This document shows positions 35,248 through 44,095 of a DNA stretch of 64,000 bases, piece by piece. Below the pieces are notes generated by a model. It made no database searches, was not told the origin of the DNA, and worked only from the letters and a program-made list of their open reading frames with translations. The first letter of the stretch is position 1, and the number at the start of each line of letters is the position of its first letter. Source of the DNA: Candidatus Binataceae bacterium (lineage in GTDB: Bacteria; Desulfobacterota; Binatia; Binatales; Binataceae); contig JASHPB010000128.1 of assembly GCA_030038355.1 (NCBI GenBank), positions 1 to 64,000 of the forward strand, given 5' to 3'. A program made the translations under genes and the position numbers.

Positions 35248-36754
35248 CGGGCGCAGTTGGACTGCCGTCAGCAGGTCCGCGTTCGTCGGCATGCTCATAG
35301 TGGCTTGCGTCATGGCGGGATGCGCCGTTGGGCCTGATTTCGTCCGCCCCGCCGCTCCTGCGACGGGGCGCTACGACAGTGGTGAACAGCCTGCGAATAC
35401 GATTGCGACCGTAGGCGGTGCGCAGCGGTTCGAATACAGAGGTGAAGTCGCATCGGACTGGTGGAAACTGTTCGGCTGCCCGAAGCTCGACGGCATGATT
35501 CTGCAGGCCACGGCGAACAGTCCAACCCTGCAAGCCGCCCAGGCTGCGCTGAAGCAAAGTGAAGACAACCTGCGCGCTGGCTATGGAATTTTCTATCCTC
35601 AGCTAAGCACTGGCTTCCAGCCAACGCGCCAGCAGTTCTCGCCGGCTCGTTTTGGTGAAAATGTATCGCCGAGCATCTTCAGCCTCTACACTCTCTCGAC
35701 CACGGTTACTTACACTCTCGATGTCTTCGGCGGAGAACGACGCACGGTGGAAAGCCTGGGCGCGCAAGCCGAGGTTCAATACTACAACGCCATCGGCACC
35801 TACCTGACGTTGTCGGGTAATGTCGTCAACGCGATCGTGGCGGAGGCCGCCTATCAAGCGGAAATCGATTCGACAGAACGCCTCGTCGGATTTCTTCAGG
35901 AGCAGGAAAGGATCACCGCCGCTCAAGCCAAGGCGGGTACAGTGCCCTACTCAAATCTCTTGAGTATCCAGACCCAGCTGGCAATGACTGAGGCAACCCT
36001 TCCTCCCCTTGGTCAACAACTCGCGCATACGCGTCATTTGCTGACGACGCTTGCGGGCAGATCACCTGGAGAAGATTGGGCGCCGCCGCGCGTCTCGTTT
36101 GCCGAATTCACACTACCGAACGAAATTCCGGTCAGCCTGCCATCCGATCTGGTCCGCCAGCGTCCGGATATCCTCGTCGCCGAAGCGCAACTGCATAGTG
36201 CCAGCGCGCAGATCGGCGTCGCGACAGCAGCGATGCTGCCGAGCTTCACGCTCAACGCCAACTATGGTTTGAACAGCACCTCGCTTTCGAGCCTGTTCGG
36301 AAGCAGTGCGGAGTTTTGGACATTGGGGGCAGGCCTGGCGACGCCGCTGATCCAGGGGCCTACGCTCTGGTATCAGCGCAAAGCGGCGATCGATGCTTAC
36401 CAGCAGGCGCTTGCAAACTACAGGCAGGTCGTGCTCGCGGCTCTCGCCCAGGTGGCGGATGCACTCGATGCCCTCCAGCACGATGCTGAGGCGGTCAAGG
36501 CAGAATCCGCCGCGCTCGATAGCTCAGCCGAGAACCTACGCCTAATAGAGGCGAACTACCGCGCCGGAACGGTCAACTATCTGCAAGTTCTGATTGCCGA
36601 TTACCAGTACGAACAATCACAGGTTGGCTACATCCAGGCCTTGGCACAGCGCTATCAAGATACTGGCGCGCTTTTCGTCGCACTGGGCGGTGGCTGGTGG
36701 ACAGCTCGCCACAATGGCGGCAGCTCTGCGACGACGCTGCCAGTCAGCTATTAG
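35225..36754 (+). CDS. NodT-family outer-membrane efflux lipoprotein
   Basis: The 509-aa protein is a TolC-like outer-membrane factor with a lipoprotein signal (VMAGC, Cys near 33) and the NodT start AVGPDFVRPA. Two OEP repeats follow, with VRQRPDILVAEAQLHSA marking the second. It completes the DevBCA-type exporter. An inner ATG at 35291 is possible but would shorten the signal. The stop meets the convergent NtrC gene with a 4-bp overlap. Confidence 0.92.
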   Translation: MYTSLENSGRSWTAVSRSAFVGMLIVACVMAGCAVGPDFVRPAAPATGRYDSGEQPANTIATVGGAQRFEYRGEVASDWWKLFGCPKLDGMILQATANSPTLQAAQAALKQSEDNLRAGYGIFYPQLSTGFQPTRQQFSPARFGENVSPSIFSLYTLSTTVTYTLDVFGGERRTVESLGAQAEVQYYNAIGTYLTLSGNVVNAIVAEAAYQAEIDSTERLVGFLQEQERITAAQAKAGTVPYSNLLSIQTQLAMTEATLPPLGQQLAHTRHLLTTLAGRSPGEDWAPPRVSFAEFTLPNEIPVSLPSDLVRQRPDILVAEAQLHSASAQIGVATAAMLPSFTLNANYGLNSTSLSSLFGSSAEFWTLGAGLATPLIQGPTLWYQRKAAIDAYQQALANYRQVVLAALAQVADALDALQHDAEAVKAESAALDSSAENLRLIEANYRAGTVNYLQVLIADYQYEQSQVGYIQALAQRYQDTGALFVALGGGWWTARHNGGSSATTLPVSY

Positions 36755-38142
36755 CGAAGTCCATGCTTGTTGAGAATGCGATGCAGCGTCTTGCGGTCGA
36801 CGCCGGCCTTGCGCGCAGCCTCTGACACATTACCGCCCTCGCGCTTCAGCAGATCCGCAACGTAGGCTGCTTCGAGTTCACCGATCCAGCGTTCCTTGGC
36901 TTCCTTCAATGTCAGCTTGCTGGCGGAATCTGCATTGATCGGAGCCGCGGTGCTCGCTGGCTGAACTGGCGCTCTCAGGTGTTGCGGCAGCTCGGCCAGC
37001 GTAATCATCTCTCCATCGACGAGAGCGCACGCTCGCTCGACTACGTTTTGCAGTTCACGCACGTTGCCAGGCCAGGCGTACGACTCGAGCGCCGCCATCG
37101 CTTCGGGCTCGAATCCCTTCACGAGCGCATCGGCGCGCTTCCCAAATTTCCTGAGAAAATTGGTTGCCAGCAGTTCGATATCTCCTGCTCGCTCGCGCAG
37201 CGGTGGCAGGGCGATGTCGATCACGTTGACGCGAAAGTAGAGGTCTTCGCGAAACTTGCCCGTCGAGACCAGCGAGCGCAGATCGCGATTGGTGGCGGAC
37301 ACGATGCGCACGTCGATATCGATTTGGCGCGTACCGCCGAGGTGCCGAATCTGGCGCTCCTGTAGCGCGCGCAGCAGCTTCGCCTGCAACCCGAGGGGCA
37401 GCTCGCCCAATTCGTCAAGAAACAAGGTGCCGCGATGGGCAGACTCCATCACCCCCTGTTTGGCATTGGTGGCGCCGGTAAAGGCGCCTTTTTCGTATCC
37501 GAACAATTCAGATTCGAGCAGGTTCTCTGGCAATGACGCGCAATCGACCGGCACAAAGGGCTGCGCGGCCCGCGGGCTGTTGGCGTGAATCGCGTGAGCG
37601 ATTAGTTCCTTGCCGGTGCCCGATTCGCCGAGAATCAGGATGTTCGCCTCGCTTCGCGCCGCCTTGCGGACCAAGTCGAGTACCTGTTGTAGAGCGGCGC
37701 TCTGACCAATGATGTTCTCGAACCCGAATATGCCCTGGAGCTGTTCGCGCAGATTCAGGTTTTCGACTTCGAGGCGGCGCTTGGTCAGCGCTCGCGCAGC
37801 GGTCAGCCTCAACTGATCGTTGGTGAAGGATTTGGACAGAAAATCGAACGCTCCCGCCTTTACCGCCGCCACCGCAGATTCCAGCGAGGCATGACCGGTC
37901 AGCATTACCACCGGCATGTGCGGATCGACCTTCCGCGCCCGCTTGAGCATCTCCATGCCATCCAGTCCGGGCATGCGCAGATCGGTCAAGAGCAAATCGG
38001 GATGCTCGGATTCAAGCAGGCGGAGGGCTTCCTCAGGGGCGGTGGTTGAGAGGCACTGGTAGCCGGCGCTCTCCAGGATACGAACCCAGCTGCTGACGAT
38101 GTCAGGCTCGTCATCAAGTATAAGAATTCGCTCGGTTGCCAT
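36751..38142 (-). CDS. NtrC-family sigma-54-dependent response regulator
   Basis: The 463-aa protein has a receiver (D10/D11, phospho-acceptor D54, K104), an AAA+ domain with Walker A GESGTGKE and the sigma-54 contact loop GAFTGA, and a Fis-type helix-turn-helix (VSEAARKAGVDRKTLHRIL). It activates sigma-54 promoters when phosphorylated. It follows its likely kinase by 15 bp. Targets are not shown; the exporter genes next door are candidates. Confidence 0.95.
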   Translation of the reverse strand: MATERILILDDEPDIVSSWVRILESAGYQCLSTTAPEEALRLLESEHPDLLLTDLRMPGLDGMEMLKRARKVDPHMPVVMLTGHASLESAVAAVKAGAFDFLSKSFTNDQLRLTAARALTKRRLEVENLNLREQLQGIFGFENIIGQSAALQQVLDLVRKAARSEANILILGESGTGKELIAHAIHANSPRAAQPFVPVDCASLPENLLESELFGYEKGAFTGATNAKQGVMESAHRGTLFLDELGELPLGLQAKLLRALQERQIRHLGGTRQIDIDVRIVSATNRDLRSLVSTGKFREDLYFRVNVIDIALPPLRERAGDIELLATNFLRKFGKRADALVKGFEPEAMAALESYAWPGNVRELQNVVERACALVDGEMITLAELPQHLRAPVQPASTAAPINADSASKLTLKEAKERWIGELEAAYVADLLKREGGNVSEAARKAGVDRKTLHRILNKHGLR

Positions 38143-38157
38143 GGCGACCCTAAATCA

Positions 38158-39258
38158 TCAATCATGCTGGTCCGACGTTTCGGCCGCGGGCAACTTGATC
38201 GTGAAGGTCGTACCTCTTCCGGGCTCCGACTCGACCTCGATCCTGCCGTTGTGCTCCTGGATGATGCGGCGACTCATCCAAAGCCCGAGACCGGTGCCGC
38301 TTGGTTTCGTCGTATAGAGAAGCTCGAATATTCGTTTGAGCGCGTCGGGCGAAATTCCCGGACCGCTGTCGGCGATAATCAGGTGTAGCCATCCGGGTGA
38401 TTCGCCCACTTCGCGACTCTCAATCGTCACCTGGCCTCCCTGCGGCATCGCATCACGTGCATTGCTTAGCAAGTTGACCAGCACCCGTTCGAGCGCCGTG
38501 GCGTCTCCGTTTACCTGCGCGAGGCTCCGGTCGAGTTCCGTCCTTACGTTGATGCCGTCCTTGCGCATCTGCTCGCCAATCAGCAGCAGCGTGTTTTCCA
38601 CGAGCTGGTTGATATCGAGCAGCGCGACCGCCTTGTCGCGTTGCCGGGAGAGCTCGAGAAATCCCTCGATTATGCGGCTTGCACGCTCGGCCTGGCGATG
38701 AATGGTCGCGAGGTCTTCATTGAGCTCCGAAGCAGGAGTCGACGGCGGCGACTCCAGAACCAATTCGGCGCGTGAACGGATCACTTGCAGCGGGTTGTTG
38801 AGGTCGTGCGCGATGCCGGCGGCGAACGTGCCGAGCGAGATGACCGTCTCTGCTCTGCGCGCCTCCCGTTCCAGCGCGAGGCGCTGACTGATATCGGTGA
38901 CGGCGGCCACCACCAGGTCGCCGCGCGAGGTCTCGCCAGCGTAGGTCAGCCCGATCTCGATTGGAAACTCACTGCCGTCCTTACGCCGACCTACGAGGCT
39001 GAGGCCGATGCCCATCGCGCGTGTGCGGGGCGCCGCAAAGTAATTTTCGACGTGTTTGCGATGACGCTCATGAAACCCGGTGGGAAACAGCACCTCCACC
39101 CTTTGTCCGACAAGTTCTTCTGATGAATAACCAAAGAGCCGTTCGGCCTGGCGATTCACTTCCACGATGAATCCACCGCGGTTGACGACTATCAGGCCTT
39201 CACTGGCGGCTTCGAAGTATTCTTTGTATGGCACGGAACTTCGTTCGACGACGAGCAA
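38158..39258 (-). CDS. PAS-domain histidine kinase
   Basis: The 366-aa kinase has a PAS domain (residues 8-125; GGFIVEVNRQAERLFGYS), a HisKA domain with HDLNNPL and a C-terminal ATPase domain with DSGPGI and TGLGLW. There are no membrane segments, so it senses a cytoplasmic signal. It is the likely partner of the NtrC regulator encoded immediately downstream. Confidence 0.93.
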   Translation of the reverse strand: MLVVERSSVPYKEYFEAASEGLIVVNRGGFIVEVNRQAERLFGYSSEELVGQRVEVLFPTGFHERHRKHVENYFAAPRTRAMGIGLSLVGRRKDGSEFPIEIGLTYAGETSRGDLVVAAVTDISQRLALEREARRAETVISLGTFAAGIAHDLNNPLQVIRSRAELVLESPPSTPASELNEDLATIHRQAERASRIIEGFLELSRQRDKAVALLDINQLVENTLLLIGEQMRKDGINVRTELDRSLAQVNGDATALERVLVNLLSNARDAMPQGGQVTIESREVGESPGWLHLIIADSGPGISPDALKRIFELLYTTKPSGTGLGLWMSRRIIQEHNGRIEVESEPGRGTTFTIKLPAAETSDQHD

Positions 39259-39472
39259 GATTCATATCGAACCGCAAGCCAGTATAGCGACCGATGGCAT
39301 AATGTTTCCACGATTCGCTAACCTAAAGAGGCAACTTGATTAGTACGACGTTCCAACGGCAATTTAGTTTTGCTCATCGAAATCTAATGCCTGATGTTAC
39401 TTTTGCTTAACTTTCAGATAAAATCGCGCTCCAATATCTATCCGCGAGACCGTAGAAAAACAGCAATAGAGC
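39259..39472. promoter_or_regulatory. Divergent promoter region between histidine kinase and site-2 protease genes
   Basis: This AT-richer gap serves both genes. On the minus strand a TATACT-like -10 (complement of 39282-39287) lies 24 bases before the kinase start. On the plus strand no confident -35/-10 pair was fixed. Confidence 0.3.
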
Positions 39473-40612
39473 ATGGCAGCTATAGCAGGAAGAGCACTCC
39501 GTCTCGTCAAAATCGCCGGCATTGAAATCGAGATCGACTATTCATGGTTGCTTGTTTTTGGGCTGGTCCTGTGGAGCTTGGCGGCTGGTTATTTCCCCCA
39601 GGCTTATCCCGGATATGCCACCGCGCAGTACTGGGTCATCGGATTGATTGCCGCAGTGCTCTTTTTCTCGTCCGTTCTGTTTCACGAACTCTGTCACGCG
39701 ATTGTCGGCAATCGCCTCGGCGAGAGCATCGACCGGATCACGCTCTTTATCTTTGGCGGCATGGCGCACCTCAAAGGTGAGCCAAGATGCGCCGAGGACG
39801 AACTCAAGATCGCCGCGGCAGGACCGCTGAGCAGCCTGGTGCTCGGCCTGTTTTTCTGGCTGGTGGCGAACGCAAGCGCGATCGGCGGCAGCGTCACGCT
39901 GTTCACTGCCGTCTTCCGGTACCTGGCCTACATCAACGTCGCTCTCGCCATCTTCAATCTTCTGCCGGGCTATCCGCTCGACGGCGGAAGGCTTCTCCGG
40001 GCCGCGCTCTGGAAACGCTGGGGCAGTATCGAGCGCGCCACGGCACGCGCTGCCGATTGGGGCCGAACCTTGGCTTGGGGATTGATGGCGCTGGGCGTGC
40101 TCGAAATTTTTGGCGGCGCGCTGGTCGGCGGCATATGGCTGATCTTCATTGGGCTTTTCCTGCGAGGCGCCGCGGCCAGTGGTTACCAGGGAACAATCGT
40201 CGAGCAAACTCTTCAGCGCATTCGGGTCGGCGACATTATGACCGCTCGACCCATAACACTCGATGCGCAGGTGGCCATTCCTGATGCAGTCGAGAACTAT
40301 TTTCTGAAACTCGGGCACGGCGGGTTTCCAGTGACCGCCGAGGGACGAGTGGTCGGAATATTGTCTCTGCAGCTGATTAGCAGGTGCCCGATTGAAGAGC
40401 GCCCGCACAAGCGGGTAAGCGATTTGATGCGCGCGCTGGATTCGAGCATCGAAATCGCCCCCTCTGAGAGCGGTCTCTCCGCGATGCAAAAGATGAATGA
40501 CTCCAGCTCGGGCCGACTGATCGTCATCGATAAGGGTCAATTCGTCGGCCTGATCACACTTAGCGGCATCACTCGCTTCGTTCAGATGAAGACGCAACTG
40601 GCCCAGGCGTAA
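39473..40612 (+). CDS. Site-2 protease family (M50) metalloprotease with CBS domains
   Basis: The 379-aa membrane protease has HELCH (H71, E72, H75) as zinc site and the third-ligand motif NLLPGYPLDGGR. About six membrane segments cover residues 20-235. Two CBS domains follow (residues 248-375). Such proteins cleave membrane-bound anti-sigma factors or signal peptides and are adjusted by nucleotide binding to the CBS part. The substrate is unknown. Confidence 0.93.
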   Translation: MAAIAGRALRLVKIAGIEIEIDYSWLLVFGLVLWSLAAGYFPQAYPGYATAQYWVIGLIAAVLFFSSVLFHELCHAIVGNRLGESIDRITLFIFGGMAHLKGEPRCAEDELKIAAAGPLSSLVLGLFFWLVANASAIGGSVTLFTAVFRYLAYINVALAIFNLLPGYPLDGGRLLRAALWKRWGSIERATARAADWGRTLAWGLMALGVLEIFGGALVGGIWLIFIGLFLRGAAASGYQGTIVEQTLQRIRVGDIMTARPITLDAQVAIPDAVENYFLKLGHGGFPVTAEGRVVGILSLQLISRCPIEERPHKRVSDLMRALDSSIEIAPSESGLSAMQKMNDSSSGRLIVIDKGQFVGLITLSGITRFVQMKTQLAQA

Positions 40613-40641
40613 TCCGCGTACGCGCAAATCTCAAGAGGTCG

Positions 40642-40659
40642 GTTGCGCTTTGTCGCAAC
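40642..40659. terminator. Hairpin between convergent genes
   Basis: GTTGCG (40642-40647) and CGCAAC (40654-40659) form a 6-bp stem with a 6-base loop between the stops of the convergent protease and UspA genes. There is no U-tract, so function as a terminator is uncertain. Confidence 0.3.
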
Positions 40660-40680
40660 GCGGCGCTCTGTCACTGGACG

Positions 40681-41151
40681 CTATGCCGTGACGGTCTCGG
40701 AGCGAGCTTTTTGTGTTTCCGCCGAGGGTCGGATCACGAGCACCGGACAAGTCGCTTCCTTAATGACCTCCTCGGTAACACTTCCCATCATGAAGTGCAT
40801 CAAGCCACTTCGGCCATGAGTGGCCATTACTATCAGATCGACGTCGAGCTCATTAGCGAGCCGAACGATATCCACGCTTGGCAGCCCGCTTGCGACTTCG
40901 AGCTTGATTTTGATGTCAGCAGCTAATTCTTTTTTGGCCACACGAGCAAGCTTCGTTCTTGCGTCGCGCTCCCATCGCGGATTCTTATCGATGGGCACCG
41001 GAACGTCCATATCCTGGTTCGGCACCTTCGTGATGTGCAGGATGTAAAGCGTTGCGTTACTCTCCTTCGCCAGCGTCGCGGCAAGATGAAGCGCGGCTAT
41101 CGAGTTATCGTCGAACTCGAAAGCGCAGAGTATTTTGGTGTATTTCAACAT
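40681..41151 (-). CDS. Universal stress protein UspA family
   Basis: The 156-aa protein starts KILCAFEFDDNSIAALHLA and has the ATP-binding GRSGLMHFMMGS and CPVLVI end. It is a second Usp of the window and stands alone, converging on the protease gene. It likely responds to energy or redox stress. Confidence 0.92.
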   Translation of the reverse strand: MLKYTKILCAFEFDDNSIAALHLAATLAKESNATLYILHITKVPNQDMDVPVPIDKNPRWERDARTKLARVAKKELAADIKIKLEVASGLPSVDIVRLANELDVDLIVMATHGRSGLMHFMMGSVTEEVIKEATCPVLVIRPSAETQKARSETVTA

Positions 41152-41271
41152 TTCCTATACTCCGACACTCCCTCCTCAACCAATTTCATGAGCCCAATTG
41201 CATTGCTGAGCGATCTCCTGACCTGAGCAAACTACAATCAACGGTTTCGATATCTCCAGCCGGCCTCCGCC

Positions 41272-42765
41272 CTAAAATTTCGACAGTGATTCCGCCGTCG
41301 CCTGATCGACTGCCGCCTTGGCGGCCGAGTAACCATAGAGAGCATTGGTATAAGCCGCGTCGTCCTGAGTGTAATGACGCTGTGCGTCTTCCAATTCCAC
41401 GATGTTAGTGAGACCCGTTTCATAGCGCTTCTCGGCAAGTTCCAATTCCGCACGCGACGCGGCCAGTGTCTTTTCGGCCCGCATGATCCGCTGAAGCGAC
41501 GCTTGCCAATTCAGGAAAGCCGTATTGACCTGCAAAATTATCTTCTGGCGCAGATCTTCGACTCCGCGGCGAATAGCATGTTGCCGGTACTCAGCCTCGG
41601 CGACCTGATCCTTAGTCAGGAAGCTGTTGAAGATGGGCCAGGTGATAAGTATGCCGACGTTGAAGTTGTTGGCAGCGGGCGTGCCAGTGCCTAACGCGGA
41701 GTATCCTCCAACCGCGTTCACTGTCGGAAAGAAATCGCTGTGGTACTGAACGATTTGTGCGCCCATAGCTTTGGCCTGGGCCTCGAGCGCTTTAAGATCC
41801 GGTCGAGCGACGAAGGCCTGCGATAACAAAGTCCGCAGTGAAGTGGTGATCGGCGAGTACGTGAGTACCTCGGCGGGCTGATAGGTGGGAGCTGAATCGC
41901 TGAGGCCCATGGCATTGTCGAGCGCTACCTTGGCGTCATCAGCGAAATTGCGGGCATCAAGCAGGTGAAGCTGAGCCCGCTCGACCTCGGCCTGGGTGAC
42001 ATAAACGTCCAGTTCCGGACGAAGACCAGCCCTGGCCTTAACCTGAGCTTCATGAAGGTGGTATTTGCGCTGTTCGACAGCCTTTTCATACACTCGAATC
42101 AATTGTTGCGCTTGCAGTAGATCGAAATATCGGTCGCTCACCTCGAAGATGAGGTCCAGTTCGGTGAACTGCTGCGATGCAGCGGCGGCGTCCGCTTCAA
42201 AGCGTCTTTGGGAGACGAATCCGTAGCGGCGGCCGAAATCGAACAGAAACTGCGAGAGAGCTACACCGGCCATGTAGTTATTGGAGGTGTCCCAGCTCTG
42301 AGTGAAGTCGCCTTCAGCAAGGTTGTGATTTATGCCAGTCAACCGAGGAAAAGCGCCGTCCGCATTGTAGTACTCGGTGTTGCCGATGCCGTTTTCTGTA
42401 CTGCGAAGATATTGGGCAGTTCCGAACAACTGCGGCCCGAGGTAAGAACGCGCTTCGCCGATCTGTTCGCGTGATGCATCAGTTTCGGCGGCCGCCTCCT
42501 GAAGCCTAGGATGATACTTAAGCGCGATCGATACTGCCTCTTTGAGCGTTAGTTCACTTCCGGGCGGAATAGGTCCCGGATTAGACGTTAAGGACTGCGT
42601 TTGCGAAGAGAAGCCCGCAGCTTGAGCGGTCGAAGGTACTCCGGCCGTTATCGAGTTGACTTGCGAACTTATGGTCGGCAAGGGCACCTGCTCGCCAGCG
42701 CTTGCAAGTCCAATTGTCGTGAGCGTCGCTGCCCCTAAAAATACGAGAACTCGTGAATAATACAT
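41272..42765 (-). CDS. TolC-family outer-membrane efflux protein
   Basis: The 497-aa protein has a signal peptide (residues 1-23) and two OEP repeats with long helices (GSELTLKEAVSIALKYHP; LLDARNFADDAKVALDNAMG). It forms the outer-membrane channel of the tripartite RND pump encoded upstream, 46 bp after the adaptor gene. Confidence 0.92.
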   Translation of the reverse strand: MYYSRVLVFLGAATLTTIGLASAGEQVPLPTISSQVNSITAGVPSTAQAAGFSSQTQSLTSNPGPIPPGSELTLKEAVSIALKYHPRLQEAAAETDASREQIGEARSYLGPQLFGTAQYLRSTENGIGNTEYYNADGAFPRLTGINHNLAEGDFTQSWDTSNNYMAGVALSQFLFDFGRRYGFVSQRRFEADAAAASQQFTELDLIFEVSDRYFDLLQAQQLIRVYEKAVEQRKYHLHEAQVKARAGLRPELDVYVTQAEVERAQLHLLDARNFADDAKVALDNAMGLSDSAPTYQPAEVLTYSPITTSLRTLLSQAFVARPDLKALEAQAKAMGAQIVQYHSDFFPTVNAVGGYSALGTGTPAANNFNVGILITWPIFNSFLTKDQVAEAEYRQHAIRRGVEDLRQKIILQVNTAFLNWQASLQRIMRAEKTLAASRAELELAEKRYETGLTNIVELEDAQRHYTQDDAAYTNALYGYSAAKAAVDQATAESLSKF

Positions 42766-42811
42766 TCCTGGCCTCTGTCGAAGCTCGGCTTACGGAATTT
42801 GAAAGAAATCA

Positions 42812-44095
42812 CTATTCGCCAGTTGACATTGTTCTCGAAACGGTCTGGAAATCGTTCCGCAGCTTGACGGCCACTGCTTCGCCAGGAAAAAGACTGTTGC
42901 TGAAGGGTTCAACAACAAAAGACTGATCGCTCAAGCCAGAGAGAATCTCTGTATAGGCGTCATCGCTGATGCCGGTTTTGACGCTCGTTTCCTCCAAGTG
43001 CCCATTACTAACAGTGAGCACATGAGCTATGTCCCCTGAGCGCTGAATTGCCGAGGAAGGAATGCTTAGTGCATTCAGATGGCGAATTACATCGATCGTT
43101 ACGTGAGCGTAACTCCTCGGATAAAGCAGTTCCTTGGGATTGTTGATATCAACTTCGCTAAGCATGGTACGAGTCGCAAGATCCAGCGAGGAGGCATACC
43201 TGGCGACTGTGCCATGGAAGACCTGATCGGGGAACTCCTCGAAGCGGATTACGGCCGGCGTGCCTCGATGTATCAATGGATAAGAAGCTTCGGGAACGTA
43301 GATATAGATACGCAATGTTTTGATATCGGCAATCGTGAGAATCGGACCGCCACCGCTGCGGTGCCCGCCGGCACCCTCAGTCGCGCCTGGAGAAATGATG
43401 CCGGAAGTTTCGTCGACGCCGATATCGCCGCCACCGGCGCGGATGAGCGCTCCCGGATCGGCGAATCGGCCGGTGATAACCCCGTCGAACGGAGCGACGA
43501 TTTTCGTGTAATTGACCAAAGTATCGAGGGTTCCCACGTCGGCCTGCGCTTCGCGATACTTGGCGAAGGCCATATCAACGTCTTCTTGCGAAACAAGGCG
43601 AGGATCGGTTTGCTGCACGTGTTTCAGACGTTCATACGTGATGCGCTCGATCTCAAGGCTCGCCTGCGCACGAGCGAGATTGGAGTGCAACTCAGGCACT
43701 TCGATTTCCGCCAGAACTTGTCCGGCTTTAACATGATCGCCTTTATCGACATTAATGGTCTTTAGATATCCGGTGACTTTGGCGTGCAGCGCGGCTTCAT
43801 AGAAACCCACTACGTCACCCGGCAGATCAAGCGTCTTGTTCATTTCCTTTCGGCTCGGATGGACGACATCCACCTCGGGTTGAGCGGGTGTCGTCATTGG
43901 TGTAACCGGCGATGCGCAGCCAGCCGCGAAGAGTCCCACCAAAGCCAAGGTACCGAGTAAAGCAGTCCCGCATTTGCTCACGGCTCTACCTCTCCGAACG
44001 TCGTCATTGATTGGCTTGAACATTCGTGACAGCGATATCTTGTTGCTGCCTTCACGGGGTTTGCGTCCTTGCCAGTCGCTTGTAGAAGAATTCAT
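42812..44095 (-). CDS. RND efflux periplasmic adaptor lipoprotein
   Basis: The 427-aa membrane-fusion protein has a lipobox FAAGC, a lipoyl half (YEAALHAKVTGYLKTINVDKGDHV), a helical hairpin with RITYERLKHVQQ, and beta-barrel domains. The listed start overlaps the pump gene by 44 bp; an ATG at 44023 is the alternative. It bridges pump and channel. Confidence 0.9.
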   Translation of the reverse strand: MNSSTSDWQGRKPREGSNKISLSRMFKPINDDVRRGRAVSKCGTALLGTLALVGLFAAGCASPVTPMTTPAQPEVDVVHPSRKEMNKTLDLPGDVVGFYEAALHAKVTGYLKTINVDKGDHVKAGQVLAEIEVPELHSNLARAQASLEIERITYERLKHVQQTDPRLVSQEDVDMAFAKYREAQADVGTLDTLVNYTKIVAPFDGVITGRFADPGALIRAGGGDIGVDETSGIISPGATEGAGGHRSGGGPILTIADIKTLRIYIYVPEASYPLIHRGTPAVIRFEEFPDQVFHGTVARYASSLDLATRTMLSEVDINNPKELLYPRSYAHVTIDVIRHLNALSIPSSAIQRSGDIAHVLTVSNGHLEETSVKTGISDDAYTEILSGLSDQSFVVEPFSNSLFPGEAVAVKLRNDFQTVSRTMSTGE

